Part shown: in pieces, positions 50,517 to 58,914 of the stretch
How positions within the stretch are numbered: the stretch's first letter is position 1
How the letters are laid out: each line of letters opens with the position of its first letter
Assembly (NCBI RefSeq): GCF_046546515.1
Contig: NZ_JBKHKJ010000009.1
Coordinates: 1 to 64,000 of the forward strand
DNA from: Parasediminibacterium sp046546515
GTDB taxonomy: Bacteria > Bacteroidota > Bacteroidia > Chitinophagales > Chitinophagaceae
Length of the DNA: 64,000 nucleotides
Direction of reading: 5' to 3'
The notes under the pieces: model-generated
Databases searched by the model: none
The model's input: only the letters and a program-made list of their open reading frames with translations
Told to the model about the DNA's origin: nothing
Made by a program: the position numbers and the translations under genes

Positions 50517-51074
50517 TTACGACTTACCACTTACGACTAATAAAATCCTTTCCCGAAGCAATTGTTTTGCCCTGTGGTATTGGCTTTTGCTTGTGCTTTC
50601 CGACACGCCAAGGCTTTCTGCAATGTCCCTATGGCTGTAATTTTCTACTGCATACAGCGTAAATATTTGCCGGCAGCCATCGGGCAAGGTTTTTATCTGG
50701 GTATGTATCTGTTCCATGCCTACTTGCTCCCACCAATGAATGCTATCGTCCATTGGTTGTTCATGTTGCTCACCATATTCCTCCCATCCGCTTGTGGCTA
50801 TCTTCTTTTTGCAATGCCTGATGCACTCGTTAACCACTATCCTTTTTAGCCACCCGCCAAACTGTGCGGCTTCTTTCAACTGGTGCAGGTTTTTAAAAGT
50901 CATAATGAACGCCTCTTGCAACACATCTTCCGCATCCTCCTTTGTACCCATCATCCTTGTGCAGGTGCTGAACATCGCCTTGCTATATTGCTGGTACAAT
51001 GCCTGCATGGCAGCACTGTCTCCCTTTTGGGCTTGCATAATAATTACCGTAAGCGAGTGTTGCGTTGTTTCCAA
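50517..51074 (-). CDS. ECF RNA polymerase sigma factor
   Basis: Sigma-70 family, extracytoplasmic-function type, 185 aa. Region 2 reads ALYQQYSKAMFSTCTRMMGTKEDAEDVLQEAFIMTFKNL (about 25-63), region 4 LPDGCRQIFTLYAVENYSHRDIAESLGVSESTSKSQYHRAKQLLR (about 128-172). It heads an operon with the membrane protein and secreted protein downstream. Confidence 0.94.
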   Translation of the reverse strand: METTQHSLTVIIMQAQKGDSAAMQALYQQYSKAMFSTCTRMMGTKEDAEDVLQEAFIMTFKNLHQLKEAAQFGGWLKRIVVNECIRHCKKKIATSGWEEYGEQHEQPMDDSIHWWEQVGMEQIHTQIKTLPDGCRQIFTLYAVENYSHRDIAESLGVSESTSKSQYHRAKQLLRERILLVVSGKS

Positions 51075-51255
51075 ATAATGTTGTTGCTATATAAAAGAGT
51101 ACAAGTTGGCTAAAAGGTTGGAAACGGGGAGAAAAAAATTTTGTGCATAGGGCTTATGTTGCCACAAAGGCACAAAAACACAAAGAGGCACAAAGTTTTA
51201 AAGGAGGTGAAACAATTAACAGCATATACTCATTTTTCCTTATACTCTTGTTGCT

Positions 51256-51386
51256 AGGTTGTTCAGAATAAGGGGGCATTTACGTCCAGTTCTCAGATAC
51301 TCCATGGGGTTTTAGCACCGTGAAAACAAAGGGTTGAAACCCATGGGAAAGGGAACGAAGATATGTGAGCCTATGCTGAACAGCCT
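51256..51386. repeat. Nested inverted-repeat element
   Basis: Outer arms AGGTTGTTCAG (51256-51266) and CTGAACAGCCT (51376-51386), inner arms CCATGGGGTTTT and GAAACCCATGG (51302-51347). No coding potential. A known style of intergenic repeat in Bacteroidota. Confidence 0.6.
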
Positions 51387-51394
51387 ATAAAGGG

Positions 51395-51951
51395 GGGTGA
51401 ATAAAACTTTTTCGCTTTGTCCTGATACCCCCCCCCCCAATCTATAAAAACTTTATCTTTGTGTTAGAAATGCACGTGATACAAACAATTTACAAAACTA
51501 GCGTCTTGGCATTCTAATCGTAGCTCTTTTTTTACTAATATTAAGATAGTTGTAATCTCAAAATTTGATCTTGTATTTATGGCTGTAAAATGCGCACAAA
51601 TCACTGAAAAATAAGCATAAAATACGCATAAATCACTCAAAAAATAAGCACAAAATAAGCACGAATTACGCACAAAAATTTGATGTTTTTTGTTGATAAT
51701 CAATGACTTACAAGGGTGGTTAAGATTTTTCAAAAAAAGAAACAGCGTAAAAATCCCACAAACATGGCAAAACTGAAACTATTTTAATATAACACTAGGA
51801 AATATTAATATTATTAAAAAAATGCAAACATTGTCTCCTTGCGGTGTTCCTTTTACCTTTTCCTTTGGGTAACTTGTCCCCGTCTTTTGTGAGGGTTGAG
51901 GTTGGGCTAGGTTGATTTTTGAATAAAAAAGCTAAAAACTTTTATGCACCC
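51395..51951 (+). repeat. MITE-like element A2 with 11-nt array
   Basis: 557-base relative of A1 in the same orientation. Ends GGGTGAATAAAACTTTTTCG and CTAAAAACTTTTATGCACCC. Shared landmarks in order: TATCTTTGTG box (51450), AGAAATGCAC, TTAATATTAAGATAGTT-like block, TTTATGGCTGTAAAAT, array of 11-nt units with consensus AAAATAAGCAC (51587-51677), GTTGATAATCAATGA (51692-51706), TTTTTCAAAAAA, and GGCAAAACTGAAACTATTTT. The array unit differs from A1 at one position and unit number is different. No ORF of note. Confidence 0.8.
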
Positions 51952-52146
51952 CTTATTATGGTGCTATTTCAAGCTTTCGTGCCTTTGTGGAAAAATAAGT
52001 AGTGTGCAATAAAAAATCATCTAATCAGTGTTATAAACACTCAAAAACTATATTTTTTGCCGATATTTCATTTCTTTATTTAAAAAAAACTATTTTTAGG
52101 CAGGTAAATAGATAAATATGGGCAGGCTAACCTAAAATCGTTTTAT

Positions 52147-52575
52147 ATGCGCGGGATTAATAAAGTAATGCTGATTGGAAATTTAGGGAAAGACCCAGAT
52201 ATGCAATATTTAGAAGGCAATATTGGCGTAGCAAAGTTTCCATTGGCCACTACAGAATCGTACAAAGACAAAACGGGCAAGCTGATAGCACAGACCGAGT
52301 GGCACACCGTAGTTTTGTGGCGTGGATTAGCAGAGCTTGCCAGCAAATACCTGCACAAGGGCAGCCTTGTATATATAGAAGGCAAGCTGCGCACCCGGAG
52401 CTGGCAAGACAAAGATGGCAACCGTAAGTTTGCCACCGAAATTGTGGGTGACAACCTAGTGATGCTTGACAAAAAAGGCGAGGGGAGTAGTTTCCAACAA
52501 CCTGAGGGGTTTGGCAATTTTAATGGCGATGCGCTGCCCCCTGTAAACGATGTCGAGGAAGGGTTCCCGTTTTAA
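52147..52575 (+). CDS. ssb: Single-stranded DNA-binding protein
   Basis: OB-fold SSB of 142 aa. INKVMLIGNLGKDPDMQYLEG is the canonical start, WHTVVLWRGLAELASKYLHKGSLVYIEGKLRTRSW (about 39-73) the DNA-binding core. The C-terminal tail VNDVEEGFPF is acidic with a final Pro-Phe, the partner-binding tip of SSB. It precedes gldE-gldD, a common arrangement in Bacteroidota. Confidence 0.95.
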   Translation: MRGINKVMLIGNLGKDPDMQYLEGNIGVAKFPLATTESYKDKTGKLIAQTEWHTVVLWRGLAELASKYLHKGSLVYIEGKLRTRSWQDKDGNRKFATEIVGDNLVMLDKKGEGSSFQQPEGFGNFNGDALPPVNDVEEGFPF

Positions 52576-52609
52576 TTACATTCCACTACTCAAATATAAT
52601 TTCACCACA

Positions 52610-52733
52610 TATAAGCACAAAGAAGAAGAAGTTTAAAAGGTATTTATATAACATAAAGTAGATACTTTTTTCTTTACTTCTTCTTTATTTCCTTTATGCC
52701 ACTTTGAGCCTTTGTGTCTTCGTGGTGAAAAAA
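52610..52733. repeat. Dispersed hairpin repeat, copy 8
   Basis: Right arm tatgccactttgagccttt plus gtgtcttcgtggtg is clear; the left arm (aagcacaaagaagaagaag) is partial. It lies between ssb and gldE. Confidence 0.6.
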
Positions 52734-52816
52734 TAAATATTGATTGTTTATTTTTATCACATAACGGATAATTTTGTAAGGCATCGAAATGCAATTGTTC
52801 ACTTAAACCAACAACC

Positions 52817-54157
52817 TTGGAATACCACTCGGGCTTTACACATCTATTGTTTTTGCAGGTGCATAGCCTAGCAGCTATCAACACGCAAGGCACTACCGTG
52901 TTAATGATTGTCCTATGCTGCTTATTGTTCTTTTCATTTGTTATCAGCGGTGCCGAGGTAGCTTATTTTTCACTTACCCATAAAGACATTAACCTGCTTA
53001 AAACCAAGCAGCAGCCCGCCTACAAACGCATTATCAACCTGACAGAAGAGCCCAAAGTACTGCTAGGCTGCCTATTGATTGCCAATAGCTTTATCAATAT
53101 TGCCATTATTATTATCTCTAATATTTTACTGGGCGATTTGTTTAGCCTAGAAAAAATAAATGCTTTGTGGCTTGAATTTTTACTGAAAATAATAATTGTA
53201 ACGGCGGTGCTGCTACTTTTTTGCGAAGTAATGCCCAAGGTACTGGCCGCACAAAACAATATCCGTTTTGCCAAAGATGCAGGTCCCATCATAGAATTTG
53301 TATTCCTAGTATGCAAAAGATCTAGTATTTGGCTGGTGAAATACAGCGATGTTATAGAAAAAAAACTAAGCCGAAAAAGTAGCTATAGCTTGGAAGAACT
53401 AGACCATGCAATAGACCTTACTACCGATAATAGCGCATCGATAGAAGAAAAAAACATACTAAAAGGCATCATTAAGTTTGGCAACATTACCGTGAAACAG
53501 GTGATGAAAACTAGGATTGATGTGGATGGCATAGACTCTACTACCAGCTTCACAAGCCTTATTAGCCAGCTAGGCGACTTTCACTATAGCCGCCTGCCTG
53601 TGTATGAGGAAGACTTAGACAAGGTAATAGGCATGGTGCACACCAAAGATTTGATACCGCATTTAGAAAAAGGCGACGATTTCAACTGGCACCAATTGCT
53701 TCGTGTTGCATTTTTTGTGCATGAGCAAAGGCTGATAGAAGACTTGCTAAAAGAATTTCAAAACAAGCATATCCATTTTGCCATAGTGGTGGATGAGTTT
53801 GGCGGTACAAGCGGCATTGTAACCATGGAAGACATCCTAGAAGAAGTAATAGGCGAAATAAAAGATGAGTTTGACGAGGAAGAAACCAATTATGAAAAAA
53901 TAGACGACAACAACTATATTTTTGATGGCAAAACAATGCTAAACGATGTTTGCAAGGCAATGTCGCTAAATGCCGATACTTTTGATGATGTAAAAGGCGA
54001 AAGCGACTCGCTTGCTGGGCTGGTTTTGGAAATTACAGGAGCAATACCCAATACCCAGCAAGTTATCAGCAGTGGCGATTTTGAGTTTACAATTTTGCAA
54101 GTAGAAAAAAACCGCCTTATAAAAATAAAAGTAACCATCAAGCCACAAAGCGAGTAA
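52817..54157 (+). CDS. gldE: Gliding-motility protein GldE (CNNM/CBS)
   Basis: Membrane protein of up to 446 aa with a DUF21/CNNM domain of three to four helices (VLMIVLCCLLFFSFVISGAEVAYFSLTHKD, about 27-56), two CBS domains (VKQVMKTRIDVDGIDST and HTKDLIPHLEKG, FAIVVDEFGGTSGIVTMEDILEEVIGEI at about 313-340) and a CorC_HlyC C-terminal domain. Neighbouring gldD supports GldE rather than a generic hemolysin-like protein. The start is uncertain: TTG 52817 or GTG 52859. In Flavobacterium, GldE is required with GldD for gliding and type IX secretion. Confidence 0.9.
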   Translation: MEYHSGFTHLLFLQVHSLAAINTQGTTVLMIVLCCLLFFSFVISGAEVAYFSLTHKDINLLKTKQQPAYKRIINLTEEPKVLLGCLLIANSFINIAIIIISNILLGDLFSLEKINALWLEFLLKIIIVTAVLLLFCEVMPKVLAAQNNIRFAKDAGPIIEFVFLVCKRSSIWLVKYSDVIEKKLSRKSSYSLEELDHAIDLTTDNSASIEEKNILKGIIKFGNITVKQVMKTRIDVDGIDSTTSFTSLISQLGDFHYSRLPVYEEDLDKVIGMVHTKDLIPHLEKGDDFNWHQLLRVAFFVHEQRLIEDLLKEFQNKHIHFAIVVDEFGGTSGIVTMEDILEEVIGEIKDEFDEEETNYEKIDDNNYIFDGKTMLNDVCKAMSLNADTFDDVKGESDSLAGLVLEITGAIPNTQQVISSGDFEFTILQVEKNRLIKIKVTIKPQSE

Positions 54158-54162
54158 AGGAA

Positions 54163-54804
54163 ATGAAGGATTGCGTGAACGATACAAGGACAATGGAAGG
54201 TACAGGGATAAACAAACAAATAAAAAGGAATTGGTATTTTACATTAGCATTCATTGCTTGTTTATCGTGCAACAGTAATTTTGTACCTAAACCCAAAGGC
54301 TATTTTGCAATAGATTTACCAAAAAAAGAATACCAGGTATTTGACCAGCCGGGCTACCCTTACACATTTGAATACCCAGTGTATGCCAGCATTGTAAAAG
54401 ACACTACTTTTTTTGGCGGCACAACCGAGAACCCTTGGTGGATAAATATCAACTTCCCGCAGTTCAATAGCCGCATTTATGTAAGCTATATACAAATTAG
54501 TGAAAAAAGGAAATTGGACAAGCTGATCAACGATGCTTTTACACTCACCAACAAGCATACCAGCAAGGCAAGTTCTATTGACGACTCTTTGATTAATACA
54601 CCCAATAATGTGCATGGCATGTTGTTTAAGGTAGGCGGCAATGTAGCTACAGCCAACCAGTTTTTTGTAACAGACTCGGTAAAAAATTTCTTGCGGGGGG
54701 CATTGTATTTTGATGCCACGCCCAATGCCGATTCATTAGGCATTGTAGATGATTATTTATTGCTAGATATGAAGCATATTATTAATAGTTTTAAATGGAA
54801 ATAG
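54163..54804 (+). CDS. gldD: Gliding-motility lipoprotein GldD
   Basis: Lipoprotein of 213 aa. The hydrophobic signal LAFIACLSC ends in a lipobox cysteine (about residue 36), then SNFVPKPKGYFAIDLPKKEYQVFDQPGYPYTFEYP, the characteristic GldD start. Downstream NPWWININFPQFNSRIYVSY is also typical. Five bases after gldE, so co-transcribed. It works with the GldE membrane protein in gliding/type IX secretion. Confidence 0.92.
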   Translation: MKDCVNDTRTMEGTGINKQIKRNWYFTLAFIACLSCNSNFVPKPKGYFAIDLPKKEYQVFDQPGYPYTFEYPVYASIVKDTTFFGGTTENPWWININFPQFNSRIYVSYIQISEKRKLDKLINDAFTLTNKHTSKASSIDDSLINTPNNVHGMLFKVGGNVATANQFFVTDSVKNFLRGALYFDATPNADSLGIVDDYLLLDMKHIINSFKWK

Positions 54805-54833
54805 CCCCGTTTAGGGTATTGGGGTATAATTTT

Positions 54834-55409
54834 ATGATAGTAATTGACAATAAATTAATAAGCGACGAAGTGCTGGAAGAGCAATTTGTGTGCGACCTGC
54901 ACAGTTGCAAGGGCGGCTGCTGCGAAGACGGCGATGCTGGTGCCCCACTGGAAGACTGGGAAAAAGCAGAGGTGGACAACGCCCTGGAAATAGTGAAGCC
55001 ATACCTAACACCAAAAGGGTTGAAAGCAATAAAAAACCAAGGCAACTATACATACGACAATGAATTTGGCTGGGTAACCCCCACCATAAACAATGCCCTG
55101 TGCGCTTACGGCTTTAAAGACAAAACGGGCGTGATACAATGCAGTTTTGAAAAAGCATACAATGAAGGAAAAATTGGCTGGAAAAAGCCATTGAGCTGCC
55201 ACCTTTTCCCTATAAGGGTTAGCAAAAGCACGTTGGATCCTGACATGGAATATATAAATTACGAACCTAGGCAAGATTTATGTGCAGCCGCCTGCACCTT
55301 TGGCCAAAAATTGAAAATACCTGTGTATGTTTTTCTAAAAGAACCCATAATAAGAAAATATGGCGAGGAATTTTATGAAGTGCTTGCGGCTTGCGCCAAT
55401 AGGGAATAA
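54834..55409 (+). CDS. DUF3109 family cysteine-rich protein
   Basis: 191 aa from ATG 54834 (MIVIDNKLISDEVL); an earlier ATG at 54795 lies inside the end of gldD. Cysteines are clustered: CDLHSCKGGCCEDGD near the start, then single Cys in NALCAYGF and IQCSF, CHLFPIRV, and LCAAACTFG. DUF3109 proteins are conserved in Bacteroidota and the pattern suggests metal or Fe-S binding, but the function is unknown. Confidence 0.85.
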   Translation: MIVIDNKLISDEVLEEQFVCDLHSCKGGCCEDGDAGAPLEDWEKAEVDNALEIVKPYLTPKGLKAIKNQGNYTYDNEFGWVTPTINNALCAYGFKDKTGVIQCSFEKAYNEGKIGWKKPLSCHLFPIRVSKSTLDPDMEYINYEPRQDLCAAACTFGQKLKIPVYVFLKEPIIRKYGEEFYEVLAACANRE

Positions 55410-55415
55410 GCCCAC

Positions 55416-56060
55416 TCACCATTTCACATACCCCTGTTTTATTGCATACAAAGCAAGTTCTACCCTGGTTTTAATACCGAGCTTTGCACATACCGAACCT
55501 CGGTAGTCTTCAATAGTCCTGATGCTTATGTGCATTTCCTCGGCTATTTGCTTGTATGTTTTTTCGCTGCAGGCCAATATCAAAAATTCTGTTTCTTTAA
55601 TAGTGAGGCTGGGCAACGTTTCTTCGCCCTCATTGCTTCGTAGCGCATATTTAAAAACATTATTGGTTACCTGCTCGTTGTAATACACCCCTTTTGCCAT
55701 TATTGAGTCCAAGGCTGCAAGCAGCTCTTTCCCTTTTGTATTCTTTAATATATATCCGGTGGCACCGCTCCTTAGCATTTTAATAATGGTGGTTTCATCG
55801 TCCATCATGCTAAGTGCAAGTATTTTAATCTCGGGGTGGTTTTCTTTAATCCACCGGGCAGTTAAAAAACCATCCATCACAGGCATGGTTATATCTAGTA
55901 AAACCAAGTCTGGCAGCTTTTTCTGGTGCATCAGTAGCTGTATAAAATCTTTGCCATGATCTGCTTCAAACATCACTTTGTAATCATCATAAGTATTTAT
56001 CAAAGTGGCTAGCCCACTTCTAAGCAATGAATGGTCATCTACTAAAACTACGCTGTACAT
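55416..56060 (-). CDS. NarL/FixJ-family response regulator
   Basis: 214 aa two-component regulator. The receiver domain has VVLVDDHSLLRSGLATLI, the phospho-acceptor Asp in LVLLDITMPVMDG (about residue 56) and the conserved Lys in LKNTKGKELL. The C-terminal LuxR-type helix-turn-helix reads LTIKETEFLILACSEKTYKQIAEEMHISIRTIEDYRGSVCAKLG (about 149-192). It lies 17 bases after the cognate kinase gene. Confidence 0.94.
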   Translation of the reverse strand: MYSVVLVDDHSLLRSGLATLINTYDDYKVMFEADHGKDFIQLLMHQKKLPDLVLLDITMPVMDGFLTARWIKENHPEIKILALSMMDDETTIIKMLRSGATGYILKNTKGKELLAALDSIMAKGVYYNEQVTNNVFKYALRSNEGEETLPSLTIKETEFLILACSEKTYKQIAEEMHISIRTIEDYRGSVCAKLGIKTRVELALYAIKQGYVKW

Positions 56061-56077
56061 GTTTTTTATTTTTTTGG

Positions 56078-56845
56078 TTATTGCCTTGGTATGTTTAGCA
56101 CAATGGATGTGCCTTTGTTCAATATGCTTGTTATAGCGGCTTTGCCGCCAATCATTGCCGCACGATTGGTTATGTTTTTCAATCCGAGGCCTTTTTTACT
56201 ATCTGTGCTCAACTCAAAACCACAACCATTGTCATGTATGGCCAATATATTCTCTTGCTCTGATCCAGTTACAGTAATGTTAATATGGTTTGCCTGTGCA
56301 TGTTTAATAATATTGTTCAGTGTTTCCTGTACTATCCGGTAAAGGATAATGGTTTTGTCTGCCGACAGATAAATAAAATCTGCCTCTGCGCTAAATTCAG
56401 TTGTGTATTTCCCTGTTTTTTCCAAAAGATTTAGTTCATGGCCAATAGATTCTATAATACCTACGGCCTGCACCCTGTCTGGGTCTAGGCTTTTGCTGAT
56501 GTCCCTTAAATCTTCAATCGCTTTGTCTATCAAATCAATGCCTTGGTCTAGCCTTTCTTTTTCGGTTGTAGGTATGGTGCTTAGCTGCAAGCCGGCAAGG
56601 CTTAGTATCTGCCCTATATTGTCGTGTATCTCGCCGCTTATATTTTTCAAGGTTTGTTCCCTTATTTCTAGTTGTGCCTGCAATTTTTCCATGGCAAACC
56701 TTTTTAAAATGTCGGCTTTTTCTGCCTCGTATTTCCTGTAGCGCCTGTTGTAGGCAATAACAAAGAAAAAAACAAAGCCAAATATGCACAGCAGCAGTGC
56801 GGTACCCGCAAATACTATTTTTATGTCCTGACTTATGGTTTGCAT
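56078..56845 (-). CDS. Sensor histidine kinase (HisKA_3 type)
   Basis: 255 aa kinase with one N-terminal transmembrane helix (IVFAGTALLLCIFGFVFFFVIAY, about 9-31), a coiled coil, the HisKA_3 phospho-acceptor His in ISGEIHDNIGQILSLAGLQL (about 69-88), and an HATPase domain with NIIKHAQANHINI (N box) and IHDNGCGFELSTDSKKGLGLKNITNRA. No extracellular sensor domain is present, so sensing may come from the overlapping membrane protein gene. Confidence 0.93.
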   Translation of the reverse strand: MQTISQDIKIVFAGTALLLCIFGFVFFFVIAYNRRYRKYEAEKADILKRFAMEKLQAQLEIREQTLKNISGEIHDNIGQILSLAGLQLSTIPTTEKERLDQGIDLIDKAIEDLRDISKSLDPDRVQAVGIIESIGHELNLLEKTGKYTTEFSAEADFIYLSADKTIILYRIVQETLNNIIKHAQANHINITVTGSEQENILAIHDNGCGFELSTDSKKGLGLKNITNRAAMIGGKAAITSILNKGTSIVLNIPRQ

Positions 56846-57489
56846 CTTATAGCCTTAATGAAAAAGCTACAAGATAAGGCAAGAATTATATTTTGCAAAT
56901 ACCATAAATAAGAAATAGGCGCATTATAATTTGGATTATAGCTATTGCTTAACAAACTATAGGAAATAAAAATGAAAAATGACACTGAAAAATACAAAAA
57001 CAAGCCAGATATTATCCAGAACATCCTGTTTTTCAATATGTCCTCATAGGCAGGCCCTATAAGTTTCTGTGCGTAGTAAGACAAGCATTTGATAATAACC
57101 CAAAGCGATGCCAGCCCAAATGTATCGCTGTTGAATGTGGGCGTTTTAATCCAGTTGCTAAAATCGAATGCAACAGCAATAAAAAATAGTACAATAAAAA
57201 GCCCATCAACTATCCTCGAATACACCGACCTGAGCAAAAAAGAAAAAAATTTTAATAGCAACAGGAAATAGGCAATACATGCTATGTGGTAAACAATTAA
57301 GTTGTTCCTTTCTTTTTTAAAATAGAACTGCACTTTCACCAGCAAGTTTGCAGTAACATTAAAAAAAAGCAATGCCACAATAAAGAAAATAAACCATAAA
57401 AAAGCCCCTTCCATTTTGGATTTCCTAAAGATAAGGTAAACCAAAACGGAGAAGGGGGCAATGGAGTCGAGGTAATCGAGAAAATTCAA
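56833..57489 (-). CDS. Multi-pass membrane protein, possible sensor partner
   Basis: 218 aa with about six to seven hydrophobic segments and short charged loops. No family recognised. Its end overlaps the histidine kinase start by 13 bases, so the two are translated together. The spacing of helices (conserved-looking NLIVYHIACIAYFLLLLKFF and AFDFSNWIKTP) resembles 7TM sensory modules, which suggests it acts as the separate input domain of the kinase. Confidence 0.6.
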   Translation of the reverse strand: MNFLDYLDSIAPFSVLVYLIFRKSKMEGAFLWFIFFIVALLFFNVTANLLVKVQFYFKKERNNLIVYHIACIAYFLLLLKFFSFLLRSVYSRIVDGLFIVLFFIAVAFDFSNWIKTPTFNSDTFGLASLWVIIKCLSYYAQKLIGPAYEDILKNRMFWIISGLFLYFSVSFFIFISYSLLSNSYNPNYNAPISYLWYLQNIILALSCSFFIKAIRCKP

Positions 57490-57524
57490 AACCTTGTTGT
57501 TTTTAATTGTACAAAGTAACTACA

Positions 57525-57761
57525 TTAACTACAACCTGGAGGCCAAGGGCATGCTGAAATAGTTTTGCCTAGCATAGTTTGGGCTGCGGCAGTTTTTTCT
57601 GGTTGGGCCTCTGCATCCACGATGTAGCCATGCAATGTTGGCACAATTACCCCTGTGCTTGAATTAAACCCAATTTCCATTGCAAAACTTTGGTCGCCCC
57701 CTACTTCTTCCAAAAAGGCTTTTAGTTCTGCTACGTTAATTACAAATTTCAAATCTGACAT
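57525..57761 (-). CDS. Small protein with Cys-Trp-Pro tail
   Basis: 78 aa. The N-terminal part (LKFVINVAELKAFLEEVGGDQSFAMEIGFN) looks like a small folded domain; the C-terminus is ISACPWPPGCS with two cysteines four or more residues apart and three prolines. Leader-like body plus Cys-rich tail recalls a modified-peptide precursor, but no maturase is adjacent. It is read from its own promoter region, which holds a 10-base inverted repeat (57818-57856). Confidence 0.6.
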   Translation of the reverse strand: MSDLKFVINVAELKAFLEEVGGDQSFAMEIGFNSSTGVIVPTLHGYIVDAEAQPEKTAAAQTMLGKTISACPWPPGCS

Positions 57762-57817
57762 ACAATTTGGTTTTTAAGCGTTATTTGTTAAACAATTAGT
57801 GCAAATAAATATACATT

Positions 57818-57856
57818 TATTCATTGCTTTGAAGAAAAAAATATTTGCAATGAATA
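57818..57856. promoter_or_regulatory. Inverted repeat upstream of small protein gene
   Basis: TATTCATTGC (57818-57827) and GCAATGAATA (57847-57856), 19-base spacer, 57 bases upstream of the small gene. Operator-like. Confidence 0.4.
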
Positions 57857-58001
57857 GATATATACAAATTTAACTTGTTGAAAATCAATTGAATAAGCAT
57901 TTGTTTCTTGTAAAATACCGTGAAATAACCGTATAGTATTACCGTGAAACAACGGAGTATGGGTGATAAATAAACATTATACAAGACAAGGTAATTTGGT
58001 G

Positions 58002-58103
58002 GGGTGCATAAAAGCTTTTTACTTGGGTGGTGTACCTGCTAACCTTTACAGGGTTCGGAACCCTATAAAGATTTTGAAACCTGCGAAAAACTTTTTTGCA
58101 CCC
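58002..58103. repeat. Short TIR-only relative of the A elements
   Basis: 102 bases bounded by GGGTGCATAAAAGCTTTTTA and GCGAAAAACTTTTTTGCACC, the same terminal repeats as A1 and A2. Inside is only a hairpin CTTTA-AGGGTT-cgg-AACCCT-TAAAG. Array and core are absent, as in a deletion derivative. Confidence 0.7.
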
Positions 58104-58135
58104 TTATAAATTGTACATTATATTGCCATCTATCC

Positions 58136-58747
58136 ATGCAGCAACTGTATTTAACCAATTTTAAAATAGCAGCTATTATTACAGCCACTCTAGCTGTAAT
58201 AATATTGGTATTGTCTTTTATTATTGGCAACCAGCCATTGTTCCTATACTTAAATGGCGATGGAGGCAAGGCCGCAGACTTCTTTTTTAAATGGGTAACC
58301 CAGCTTGGCGAGACCATCCCTTGGGTTACTGCATTGCTGTTGATGCTAAAGTGGCGCAAACAATACTTGCTGCTGTTGGTGTATAGCTTTGTTGTTTCCA
58401 CCATTTTGGCGCAAGGCATCAAAAACCTGTTGCCTGTGCAGCCACGACCTACCAAGGCCATTGCCAACCTGCAACTGGTGCATGTGGTACAGGGGGTAGA
58501 TTTACATCAGTTTTTCAGCTTCCCTTCTGGGCATACCACCACTGCATTTACTGTTTTTTTTATAGCTTGCCTGTGCATCAGGCAAAAATGGGTGCTGCCA
58601 GTTGGGTTTGTGTATGCTTTGCTGGTGGGCTATTCCCGCATATATCTTGCACAGCATTTCCCAAGGGACGTGGCGGGGGGTATGCTAATCGCAATAATAA
58701 CAGTATACATAAGTTTGAGGTTGAGTGCAAAGAAAATTACTGTTTAG
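58136..58747 (+). CDS. PAP2-family membrane phosphatase
   Basis: 203 aa with about five to six membrane segments. The three phosphatase motifs are present: KNLLPVQPRP (K-x6-RP, about 98-107), FSFPSGHTTTAF (about 122-133) and YSRIYLAQHFPRDVAGG (SR-x5-H-x3-D, about 162-178). Expected to remove phosphate from undecaprenyl pyrophosphate, phosphatidylglycerophosphate or a similar lipid. Start ATG 58136. Confidence 0.92.
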   Translation: MQQLYLTNFKIAAIITATLAVIILVLSFIIGNQPLFLYLNGDGGKAADFFFKWVTQLGETIPWVTALLLMLKWRKQYLLLLVYSFVVSTILAQGIKNLLPVQPRPTKAIANLQLVHVVQGVDLHQFFSFPSGHTTTAFTVFFIACLCIRQKWVLPVGFVYALLVGYSRIYLAQHFPRDVAGGMLIAIITVYISLRLSAKKITV

Positions 58748-58763
58748 CCGAATGTTAAGCAAT

Positions 58764-58898
58764 TTGCCACGAAGGCACGAAAACGCAAAGGGGCACAAAG
58801 TTTTAAGGGAAGAAGCAAAAAAAATAAAATGAAGAAAAGAATTCTTTTTTTCATTTTCCTTCGTGCTGCTTTGAGCCCTCGTGTCTTTGTGGCTAAAT
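58764..58898. repeat. Dispersed long-hairpin repeat, copy 9
   Basis: Left arm tttgccacgaaggcacgaaa; right arm gctgctttgagccctcgtg plus tctttgtggctaaa. Between the PAP2 and GT-C-like genes. Confidence 0.75.
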
Positions 58899-58914
58899 AA
58901 TAAATTAAAACATT

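Larger units (their letters stand above)
51161..51990. repeat. Dispersed hairpin repeat, copy 7, split by insertions
   Basis: Left arm gccacaaaggcacaaaaac plus aaagaggcacaaagtttt (51161-51203) and the matching right arm gctttcgtgcctttgtgg (51973-51990) are about 770 bases apart, while other copies have arms 30-80 bases apart. The gap holds a nested inverted-repeat element (51256-51386) and array element A2. The simplest reading is insertion of both into an older hairpin. Confidence 0.55.

Noticed and set aside
58063..58467. 134-codon minus-strand frame
   Set aside because: Antisense to the PAP2 phosphatase, whose three motifs are intact.
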